This document shows positions 1 through 7,840 of a stretch of DNA of 64,000 nucleotides, one piece after another. This stretch comes from Candidatus Ichthyocystis hellenicum (GTDB lineage Bacteria > Pseudomonadota > Gammaproteobacteria > Burkholderiales > 2013Ark19i), in NCBI RefSeq assembly GCF_001460935.1, contig NZ_LN906597.1, positions 1,942,314-2,006,313 on the forward strand, in the 5' to 3' direction. A program made the position numbers and the translations under genes. The notes beneath the pieces are model-generated. The model was not told the DNA's origin. It saw only the letters and a list, made by a program, of their open reading frames with translations, and made no database searches. Within the stretch, counting starts at the first letter, position 1. Every line of letters starts with the position of its first letter.

Positions 1-536
1 GTAACGGTTTCGTGGAGTGAGTTTTTATTAGTACCACTATAATATATGCCAACTGCTTGGTATATAAGGATAAAAAATTTATTCTAGGAGTTGGTATGAG
101 ATAGGGTATATCTACATTCGTTTCAAACTAAGTTCTTTCTATTCTTTAGGCATATTTATTTACGCAACTAAAGTTTAATTGATTTTTAGAAAAAATATTT
201 CTAATACTATTACGTGTTTGAATGATTATGGTCTAGCAGCTTCCTTTTGTTAACTTTTTATAGTTGTCATAAAATTAATCAATATAATATTAGTTGTATC
301 GGTTTTTATCTAAGATATATTTTTGCCGTTACTTGAGTAATTATAATTACTTAAAAATAATGGTATTATCTTGATGCTAATACTACCGGCGCATCCTATA
401 TTATAGTTACACTAGTAATACAGGAATTTTTTGATTGTGTTGATCTAATTCCATGTGCTTTTATTATGGTGTCCATTACATGCCCAAAAAGGTGTGGTTG
501 CTTAGCTTTCATAAATATTTACAATTATTTCTAATG
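1..536. other. gene-free stretch at window start
   Basis: AT-rich sequence with no credible reading frame or RNA gene that I can see. It lies downstream of the minus-strand gene ending at 537. On the plus strand it is rich in T and G, like the other gene-free stretches of this block. Confidence 0.5.
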
Positions 537-2546
537 CTAATGTTTTTTCTGCTTTAATTTGTACCAATTTTCTCCTAAGAATTCTAGTAGGGACTCATCC
601 TCACTATCACCCTCTTCTGGGGATGTAGTTGTTTTTTCTTTACTGTCATCTGGGTGTAACCCTTGTTTTGACAAGTATTCTTCTAAGGAACAGAGTAATG
701 AATCATTATCAGTGCTACTTTCTGTCTTGGTTGCAGTGCTGCTACTAGAACTGCTGCTGCTAGAACTGCTGCTGCTAGAACTGCTGCTGCTAGAACTGCT
801 GCTGCTAGAACTACTGCTACTACTATCTGTCTTAGGTGTAGTACTACTGCTATCTTTTTCTTGAGATGTCGTGGGTTTTTCTTTTTCAGTACATTGGTCT
901 GCTTTTGATGATTTTTTCCCAGTCATGCTTCTTTTTACGGAACCAATAAATTTTCTCACCGAGGATAATTTATCTTCGGTTTTTTCGTCATCGACTGAAA
1001 TTTTATGTGATTTCCAACTAATTGATTTTTTGATTAATCTTTCTGCAAAAACTTCTTTTCCTATAATATATCCATCGCTTGTTTTATTAACAACACGCAT
1101 AATTGAATCAAATAAAAATTCAGAGTATGAATGATCTGCAATAAAATTTAATCCGATCGCCGTACATTTTGATTCCTCCGGTTCTTTCTCGGGTTTTTGT
1201 GTGCTATAACTCATAATTGGAGCTGTTAATTGATGATCTTTCCAGTCATCGAGTGATGATAATAGGCAGCTTGTTCCGGCTGATGTTGTCACCAAGCATG
1301 AGGTTTTGATAGTTGACTTATCCGCAGCTGAACTGGTTGAAGGATATTCTTCGCATGCTTCTTCATCAATATTAATATTATCCGTTACGGTTCTACCTTC
1401 TTCTTTGTTGTTTTGTATGAATTTAGTCATATGTTTTGTTTGAAGTGTAGTTGCAATGCCCGTTCTAAGTTTTTTACACATATACATATGATTTTCGCAT
1501 TCTTCCTTACTATTTGCATTAATGCCAGTGATATATGATAATACCCTCTCAGTCAGTGATATCATCGAGTTTCTGCAATTTACTGCAGCACTGGTGAGGG
1601 TGTCGCAGTGTTTTGTAAGTTCTGATAAATGTGAATCTATAATACTTTCAGGGTTAGGAACTGGTTCGTTTGTGGAATCAATAACCTCTTTAATTAATTC
1701 TTTTGCTTTTGTATGTACAGACATAAGATCTTTATCTGAGTACTTATTTAATGATGAATAAGACACGTCACATAAAGCTGATAAGCTGTCTGCTTCTTCT
1801 AGACATAGTTTTTCTAACCCAATAGAAGTTGCGAAATTAGCATATGATGAACAAATGTCAAATCTAATATAAGATATAATGTCCACCAATGAATATATTA
1901 TTTCTGCTTTTTGGTATAGATTCATTCTAATGCTTGCGTTTAGTATTTTTTCGATTGATTCAGGTGAATTGTAATCATATACTATTGATTTGGTTGATTT
2001 TCTGAAGCTAAAACGTTTCCATTGCGTGCTTTTTTTTGCTACGTTTCCATGTTGTAATTCCGTATTACTGCCATAAATATTTTCACCTCTAGATGATTTG
2101 AAGGCATTGTCTTTACTAGTAGTCTGTGCAGGAAGAGTAGCGCTTTTTGTTCTTGTGCTTCTTTCCCTTACACTTTTTGCTTCTGATTTTTCAGGTGATT
2201 TTTGGGTTTCAACGTCGAGTTGTGCTGGCGTAGTATCACTGGGAGATTTTCCTTCGCATGATGTTAATATTGTAGATGTACTGGGTTCGCATAGTGAAGT
2301 AGTGGATGCTGTTCTAAATAATTTTTTAAGACTGAAACTTCTTCTTTTGCTTGTTTGTTTGCCAGATAATTTTTTACTTTCAATCCCAAATTCTGATTCC
2401 AGAGCATTACAAGTTTCATCATCAGATAATAATGCTATGGGAGATGATTCGGTTGACTCTAGAGATGAATCAGATGTAGATTCTGAATTATCTAGAGGCT
2501 CATTTGCTAATTCTACTCTAGCAAATGAAGGTGAGTTCGGACTCAT
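537..2546 (-). CDS. Ser-rich motif-array protein with poly-Ser tract (putative effector)
   Basis: 669 residues; no enzyme family recognised. The N-terminal 200 residues are Ser/Thr/Lys-rich and look disordered. Residues about 200-370 look helical with several Cys and may be a folded domain. Around residue 533 there is a RKFIGSVKRSMTGKK segment, the same 'FIGSVK' basic module that recurs several times in the neighbour at 2719-7299, so the two share ancestry or a function. A run of more than 30 Ser follows (residues about 573-605), encoded by a 15-bp tandem repeat. The tail is acidic and ends in the basic KLKQKKH. The ATG at 2546 has a GGAG-type binding site just upstream. First of three same-strand motif-array genes. 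A secreted effector role is inferred from the composition, the neighbours and the basic C-terminus; it is not demonstrated. Confidence 0.8.
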   Translation of the reverse strand: MSPNSPSFARVELANEPLDNSESTSDSSLESTESSPIALLSDDETCNALESEFGIESKKLSGKQTSKRRSFSLKKLFRTASTTSLCEPSTSTILTSCEGKSPSDTTPAQLDVETQKSPEKSEAKSVRERSTRTKSATLPAQTTSKDNAFKSSRGENIYGSNTELQHGNVAKKSTQWKRFSFRKSTKSIVYDYNSPESIEKILNASIRMNLYQKAEIIYSLVDIISYIRFDICSSYANFATSIGLEKLCLEEADSLSALCDVSYSSLNKYSDKDLMSVHTKAKELIKEVIDSTNEPVPNPESIIDSHLSELTKHCDTLTSAAVNCRNSMISLTERVLSYITGINANSKEECENHMYMCKKLRTGIATTLQTKHMTKFIQNNKEEGRTVTDNINIDEEACEEYPSTSSAADKSTIKTSCLVTTSAGTSCLLSSLDDWKDHQLTAPIMSYSTQKPEKEPEESKCTAIGLNFIADHSYSEFLFDSIMRVVNKTSDGYIIGKEVFAERLIKKSISWKSHKISVDDEKTEDKLSSVRKFIGSVKRSMTGKKSSKADQCTEKEKPTTSQEKDSSSTTPKTDSSSSSSSSSSSSSSSSSSSSSSSSSSSSSTATKTESSTDNDSLLCSLEEYLSKQGLHPDDSKEKTTTSPEEGDSEDESLLEFLGENWYKLKQKKH
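736..825. repeat. 15-bp tandem repeat encoding poly-Ser
   Basis: Four perfect copies of CTGCTGCTGCTAGAA (751-810) flanked by degenerate copies on both sides. On the minus strand it encodes the poly-Ser run of the 669-residue protein. Copy-number slippage would change the tract by five residues and keep the frame. Confidence 0.9.
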
Positions 2547-2718
2547 TTTTTACTCCAAGCTAATTAATAGTTGTTCTTTTTCTTCTTACATATTCCACTG
2601 TTGCATATAATCAGTTAGCCCATATGTAAGTGTAATCATATCTAATTATTAAATTATATAATTAAAGCATTAAGTTACATTTTTATTATCCAAGTTACTT
2701 AATATAGCACTTGATATA

Positions 2719-5700
2719 TTAAGATTTATCCAGTGATCTTTTTGCCTTTATCAATAATGATAAAGCTTTTCTGGCTTTTAATGCATCTTCAAGTAATATG
2801 GATGCTATTGACATTTCATCATCTTCTTTTGTAATGATATTTTTTTCCCATTCAGATAAAAGATATTTAACTTCAGATGCTAAATCTTTATCTAATCCAT
2901 TTGACATTAAATTAGATAGGATTAATTTTGATGCGGTTATAATACCAATCCTTGTTTCAGTAAGTATGGCAACTAAAGGTTTAGTGCTATTTTCTAAAAG
3001 AGATATTTCTATAGATATTTCTTCTCTAACTAAAGTTGATTTAACAGATACAGTTGATGCAATTTGTGAAATTTTTTCTATAGTAGATTCAATTTTGCGT
3101 TGTTTTTTTCTGGTAGATTGATTTTCTGGGTGTGACCCAATGACATCCTTTTCTGAATCTACAGCAATTTTTATTTCTTCCGCTGATAATTTTACTTCTT
3201 GTTGTCTTTTTTCCAACTCAGAATAAAATTTGTCTTTTAGTTCTTCTAAATTTCCTGCAGAGTAGTTGTTGCAAGCTGTACTCATTACGGATCTTAATCT
3301 ATCGATATTGCAACCATTACTTGTTAATTCTTGTTCCATTTTGCTGAAAGCTGACAAATAAAAATCTGATAATTTAACTGATTTTTCTAAATCAGATATT
3401 GCTGTAGCTAGTAAAACACAATTTAATGATAAATTTGAATACGATCTATCTAATGTGGTCAGGAACTCATCTTCTGCGTTGAGCAGCAGTTCAATAATTT
3501 CTCTATTAGAAGGTTGTTTTTCAAAAAGACGAAGAATTCTTTTCCTTATTGAAGACATGCTTTTTTCTGTAGAAATAATTTTATCACTGCTTGATTCATC
3601 TGAAATACTTGCAGATGAGGATGATCTTCTCTTAATTTTTAGCATTGACAGATCTATACCTAGATTACTACTTTTTAGTGAGCGTATAGTTTTTTTAAAT
3701 GACGTGTCTTTAATTTTGGGATTCTTTTTTTTAGATTTTGATGTGTTAGGTACATTATCACTACTTGATTCATCTGAGCTACTTGAAGATGAGGATGATC
3801 TTCTCTTAATTTTTGGTATTGCTAAATTTATATTTCCCATACTACTTTTTACTGAACCTATAATTCTTTTAAAGGGTTTTGATGTGCTTGGCTTATCATC
3901 ATTACTTGATTCATCTGAACTGCTTGTAGATGATGATCTTATCTTAACTTTTTGTAATACAGACTTAAAGCCTCTTGTACTTCTAGTTTTTCTATCACGT
4001 GAAGTCCCAGCTACATTTTCAAGTTTACTATCACTATCTGACATGAATATCATTGCGGCTTTAGATGGAACAGCATCTTGTATTTCTATCTCTTTATCGG
4101 CAGTTAATGATACCAATTTATCCTTTACTTTTTTAGGTATATTCTTAACAGGTTTGCTAATATTGGATGCACCACTTTTGGCAGAAAGTATAATTTTTTT
4201 AAATGCTGCTACTTTAGCGGGGGACGATTCTTTGATCTTTGTTGATTCTTTTAGTTGTTCCTTATTACCAGCTGATTGAGATGATGTTCCTTCGTCGGGA
4301 TCAATACCAATATTCGTAATGCCAACTGACATTTCAGTGCTACTGAACAAATTTCTACTTAGATGGCTATCAGCTGTAGCTCTATTTTTGGGAGTATCGT
4401 ATATTTCTGAAGCACTGGAGTTAGCATATCCAGGTTTGCTAGGAACGTCATAAATGATTTCTTCTGCGCCTATATTTCTTGGAGTGTCATAAATTTCCGG
4501 AGCACTGGATGAAAGATTGTTTCTATGCCCCTGTGGACTAGGGACATCATATATGTTTTCTTCTGCGCCCAGACTGCTTGGAGTGTCATAAATTTCCGGA
4601 GCACTGGATGAAAGATTGTTTCTATGCCCCTGTGGATTAGGGACATCATAGATGCTATTACCTGCGCCCATACTTCTTGGAGTGTCATAAATTTCCGGAG
4701 CACTGGATGAATGATTGTTTCTATGCCCCTGTGGACTAGGGATATCATAGATGCTATTACCTGCGTTCATACTTCTTGGTATGTCATAAATTTCTGGAGC
4801 ACTGGATGAGAGTTTGCTCTTTTCGTTTCTATTTCCTTGTGTGCTAGGAAAATCATAAGTACTTTCTTGTGCGTTTCGAGACGTTGAGGATGTAATTACC
4901 ATTTCCTCATAGGTGTTGCTGCTACTTTCTTCTGATTCTGAACTTGACATATTCTCATAGTAACTATTATCACCTTCTTCTGATTGAGCTCCAATTGAAT
5001 TTCTTCTAGGAAGTGGAGGTGGGGTAGCAGATTTGCGGTAGCCAGGAGTATCATAGTTGTTTCCTACTACTGATGGTGTTATTGGCTCATAAGTATCACT
5101 ATCACTTGAATCTGAACTTGATATATCAGCATAGTAACTACTATCACCTTCTTCTGATCCTGATATATCCTCATAGTAACTACTATTATCTTCTTCTGAT
5201 TGAGCTCCAATTGAATTTCTTCTAGGAAGTGGAGGTGGGGTAGCAGATTTGCGGTAGCCAGGAGTATCATAGTTGCTTCCTACTACTGATGGTGTTACTG
5301 GCTCATAAGCATCACTATCATGTTCTTCTGCTTTAGTAGTGTTTGTTTCACTATCACTTGAATCTGATTTTGATAATTTACGTGCGATAGCTTTTTTTAC
5401 TGAACCAAAAATTCTTTTCATTGAGTTAGTATTGCTGCTATTAACTGAAGCTCCTGTAATACCAGTAGAAGAATGTGCATCGGCACGTGCCGTGGTACTT
5501 TCCATCGAAGAAGCTGCTTTTCCTTCACCAAAGTCAACCTGTTCATAGATGTCTTCGTATTCCTCATCAGCGTAGATGATATCATCATCCTGAAATTGTA
5601 ATTTTGCTGCTTGAAGTTCAACCGGTTCGTATTCATCATCAGCATCAGCATCAGCGTAGATAATATCATCATTTTGAGATTGTAATTTTGCTGCTTGAAG

Positions 5701-7299
5701 TTCAACCGGTTCATATTCAGAATCATCATCAGCGTAGATGATATCATCATCCTGAAATTGTAATTTTGCTGCTTGAAGTTCAACCGGTTCATATGAGTTG
5801 TCTTCTAGATCATTGGTGTTTCTGTTAACTTGAATGTGTAATTCTTCCGTTGAAGCATTGGCTAAATCATAGTTACTAGATGCTCCAGCTAAATTATAGG
5901 CATCGTTTTCTTCCTTGGAAGAAACTGGTCTTTCAGATTGACTGCCAATTGGACTTCTTGCAGGAATTTCGGGCGGATTTGGAATTTCATAACCGTCTAT
6001 GTCTCTATTGCTGTTTCTTGCTTCTGCAAGTAAATACTCTAAACGATCATTTCCTTGTTTTTTCGATAATCTTGTTTTAATTGGTTTAGTTAGACTGCCC
6101 AGGTTACTCTTTACTGAACCAATAAATTTTTTCATGGGTGATAATATTTTTTTTCGTAATTTCTTATTTTTTGATTTTTCTGACGTTTTACTATCATTGT
6201 CGCTATCTACAGATATAGAATCAGATGAAGTTTCTTCACTGAAATTAACATAAATTTCTGATGATTTTGACTCATCATTAGTTGGCTCTTTTTGTGATAA
6301 CTTAGTAGTGTTTGATCTGCTTTGTGGTTCAGATTCCGCTATGCTTCCTAAAATTTCATCAAAAGAGCTCTCTAAAGCTTCTAGTTCATTTTCCAGTATT
6401 GATCTTGTTTCACTGTTTTGAGATGTAACTTCTTGTGTGGATGAATTATCGGTAACATTGAAATCATATTCATGTTGATTTTCGCGATGAATTATTGCCT
6501 CAGTAGTAATTGAGGTTGACGGTTTAGGACTATTTTCTTCAAGATCCTGATCTTGTCCCTGGTTGTTATAACTTCCACCTTCATCATTAGAAGAACCATG
6601 GTCATTCATTTCTACAATTTCGTATCCTTGCTCATCATCTTTATCTGCAGATTCTTCACGTGTAGATTTATTGTTATTTTTTGATCCCAGTTTTCCCTTG
6701 CACCTCCTTTGGTGCAGTATCTTGTTAATTGTGCTTCCAACTAATGATGTAGGTCTAATAGAAAATCTACTAAATGTTGAGGCTGATTTGGTATTCTGTT
6801 TTGGTGTGTTTGTAAGGCTGGAACTAGATTTTTGGGGATAAGTTTTGGAATCGCTAGAAGAAGTATTTCTTAACAGTTTTACTCTTTTTCTCACATTACT
6901 TCCTATGGAACGAAGAGCCTGTAATGTTCTTACGCGAATACTACTTTTTTTATTACCAGAATCTTCAGATTTTACTCCTCTAATCCTATTTCCAACTCTG
7001 GTTAAGCCATTTGCAAGTGATTCACGGGCACTTCCTATACGAGATGAAACGTTATTACCAATAACGCTACTACTTCTAGAAACATATATTCTAGCTCTGG
7101 CTGTTATAGATCCTATTCTATTTCTTACTGATCTTGTGAACAAAGATACAGATCTAAGTCTAGACGTAAAAGAAGATCGTCCTCTATTTGCAGGAGTAGT
7201 ATCAGATTCTGACAGAATTTGGACATTACTATCTAGTTGTTGAGCTCTATTTTCTTGAGTTGGTTCATTAGTGCTATTTGTGCCAGCATTTATGTTCAT
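2719..7299 (-). CDS. large motif-array protein with 12 YDxP motifs and PPPLPRR sites (putative Cas-like adaptor-mimic effector)
   Basis: 1,526 residues, mostly disordered. In order: a basic N-terminal module (about 30-205) shared with the neighbour at 7841-10381 (TRSVRxRxGSxTAxAR; ILHQRRCKGKL); 'FIGSVK' modules; three YEPVELQAAKL units (about 500-580); two 72-residue units each with YEP(V/I)TPS, NYDTPGYRK and PPPLPRRNS (about 655-800); a 33-residue array of alternating EIYDTP and IYDVP/IYDIP (about 813-970), giving 12 YDxP in all; three KIKRRSSSS/'GSVK' repeats (about 1090-1250); and a helical C-terminal domain (about 1270-1526). YDxP is the known Crk/Nck SH2 docking site of p130Cas, and PPPLPRR fits a class II SH3 ligand. 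I infer a tyrosine-phosphorylated host scaffold mimic. The start ATG at 7299 is preceded by AGATAGAG, and its MNINAG opening matches its paralogues. Confidence 0.85.
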   Translation of the reverse strand: MNINAGTNSTNEPTQENRAQQLDSNVQILSESDTTPANRGRSSFTSRLRSVSLFTRSVRNRIGSITARARIYVSRSSSVIGNNVSSRIGSARESLANGLTRVGNRIRGVKSEDSGNKKSSIRVRTLQALRSIGSNVRKRVKLLRNTSSSDSKTYPQKSSSSLTNTPKQNTKSASTFSRFSIRPTSLVGSTINKILHQRRCKGKLGSKNNNKSTREESADKDDEQGYEIVEMNDHGSSNDEGGSYNNQGQDQDLEENSPKPSTSITTEAIIHRENQHEYDFNVTDNSSTQEVTSQNSETRSILENELEALESSFDEILGSIAESEPQSRSNTTKLSQKEPTNDESKSSEIYVNFSEETSSDSISVDSDNDSKTSEKSKNKKLRKKILSPMKKFIGSVKSNLGSLTKPIKTRLSKKQGNDRLEYLLAEARNSNRDIDGYEIPNPPEIPARSPIGSQSERPVSSKEENDAYNLAGASSNYDLANASTEELHIQVNRNTNDLEDNSYEPVELQAAKLQFQDDDIIYADDDSEYEPVELQAAKLQSQNDDIIYADADADDEYEPVELQAAKLQFQDDDIIYADEEYEDIYEQVDFGEGKAASSMESTTARADAHSSTGITGASVNSSNTNSMKRIFGSVKKAIARKLSKSDSSDSETNTTKAEEHDSDAYEPVTPSVVGSNYDTPGYRKSATPPPLPRRNSIGAQSEEDNSSYYEDISGSEEGDSSYYADISSSDSSDSDTYEPITPSVVGNNYDTPGYRKSATPPPLPRRNSIGAQSEEGDNSYYENMSSSESEESSSNTYEEMVITSSTSRNAQESTYDFPSTQGNRNEKSKLSSSAPEIYDIPRSMNAGNSIYDIPSPQGHRNNHSSSAPEIYDTPRSMGAGNSIYDVPNPQGHRNNLSSSAPEIYDTPSSLGAEENIYDVPSPQGHRNNLSSSAPEIYDTPRNIGAEEIIYDVPSKPGYANSSASEIYDTPKNRATADSHLSRNLFSSTEMSVGITNIGIDPDEGTSSQSAGNKEQLKESTKIKESSPAKVAAFKKIILSAKSGASNISKPVKNIPKKVKDKLVSLTADKEIEIQDAVPSKAAMIFMSDSDSKLENVAGTSRDRKTRSTRGFKSVLQKVKIRSSSTSSSDESSNDDKPSTSKPFKRIIGSVKSSMGNINLAIPKIKRRSSSSSSSSDESSSDNVPNTSKSKKKNPKIKDTSFKKTIRSLKSSNLGIDLSMLKIKRRSSSSASISDESSSDKIISTEKSMSSIRKRILRLFEKQPSNREIIELLLNAEDEFLTTLDRSYSNLSLNCVLLATAISDLEKSVKLSDFYLSAFSKMEQELTSNGCNIDRLRSVMSTACNNYSAGNLEELKDKFYSELEKRQQEVKLSAEEIKIAVDSEKDVIGSHPENQSTRKKQRKIESTIEKISQIASTVSVKSTLVREEISIEISLLENSTKPLVAILTETRIGIITASKLILSNLMSNGLDKDLASEVKYLLSEWEKNIITKEDDEMSIASILLEDALKARKALSLLIKAKRSLDKS
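4430..4860. repeat. 99-bp tandem repeats encoding paired YDxP motifs
   Basis: A 99-bp unit (33 residues) recurs with exact spacing (the TTCTATGCCCCTGTGG core lies near 4521, 4620 and 4719). Each unit encodes one EIYDTP/EIYDIP and one IYDVP/IYDIP motif. It is coding sequence on the minus strand, not a spacer array. Confidence 0.9.
4940..5345. repeat. 216-bp duplicated unit encoding NYDTP and PPPLPRR
   Basis: Two nearly identical 216-bp units (shared CCAATTGAAT core at 4991 and 5207), each 72 residues and carrying YEPxTPS, NYDTPGYRK, PPPLPRRNS and acidic SYYE/SYYA motifs. Confidence 0.85.
5555..5800. repeat. three YEPVELQAAKL / IIYAD units
   Basis: Three near-identical direct repeats of about 78-87 bp encode YEPVELQAAKL followed by a Gln/Asp stretch and DIIYAD. 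The units differ in the number of Asp/Ala codons between the motifs, as expected of slippage in GAT/GCT runs. Confidence 0.85.
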
Positions 7300-7840
7300 C
7301 TCTATCTTTCATAGTATTCCGAAAGTTACAAATAATTAATACATAATATTTTGTAGTAGAGCAATATGCATAAACTTTTACTGATTAGTAATAACTGCAA
7401 ACAAAATTGTTCATAGCATTATCTTTAATGTATTAACTCTACACTTTGATGTTCTACTTTAGAATAATTTCTCTAGTAAATAATTAAGTTATAATTTATA
7501 TCACTAAATAGGAATCATTAAACTCTAGAAAAATCCCCATCATGGAAATTAACTATTTTGATAAAAAGAAGAGCCACATACAAAGCAGTGGGGGGATTTT
7601 GCTTTGCATGTGATCGTTTGAGAAAAAAATTATATAATAATATTTTTATATTCGTCTCAATATGTATTTGAGTATTATCTATTACTAGTACAGATACCTA
7701 CATGTAAGTTGAACTTATTGTGACTAGGGTATGTTTCTACCGTATTATTACTAATGATTAATATATTGATTTGCCAGTATTATTACAATTTATAAAACTA
7801 GAAACCATTTTTAGTACTTTTTCTTCGTATGTTTTTATAA
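7300..7840. other. intergenic region with hairpin
   Basis: Spacer between two minus-strand paralogues. It holds the upstream region of the 2719-7299 gene and a hairpin at 7575-7612. The stretch near 7490-7545 resembles, in reverse complement, 23150-23190. No reading frame seen. Confidence 0.5.
7575..7612 (-). terminator. possible intrinsic terminator downstream of 7841-10381
   Basis: A 13-bp stem (CACATACAAAGCA with TGCTTTGCATGTG, one wobble/mismatch) encloses a 12-nt G-rich loop. Read on the minus strand it is followed by a T-rich stretch (CTTCTTTTTATC), as in a Rho-independent terminator, about 230 bp after the stop of the upstream gene. Confidence 0.45.

Noticed and set aside
2098-2610. 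Plus-strand frame of 170 codons
   Set aside because: Antisense shadow of the 537-2546 gene; composition follows the complementary Ser/Thr-rich codons. The same applies to other plus-strand frames within 537-10396, such as 3455-4279 and 9699-10232.
4430-4860. Regularly spaced 99-bp repeats resembling a CRISPR array
   Set aside because: The units are contiguous, of coding period, in frame in a long gene, and have no variable spacers.
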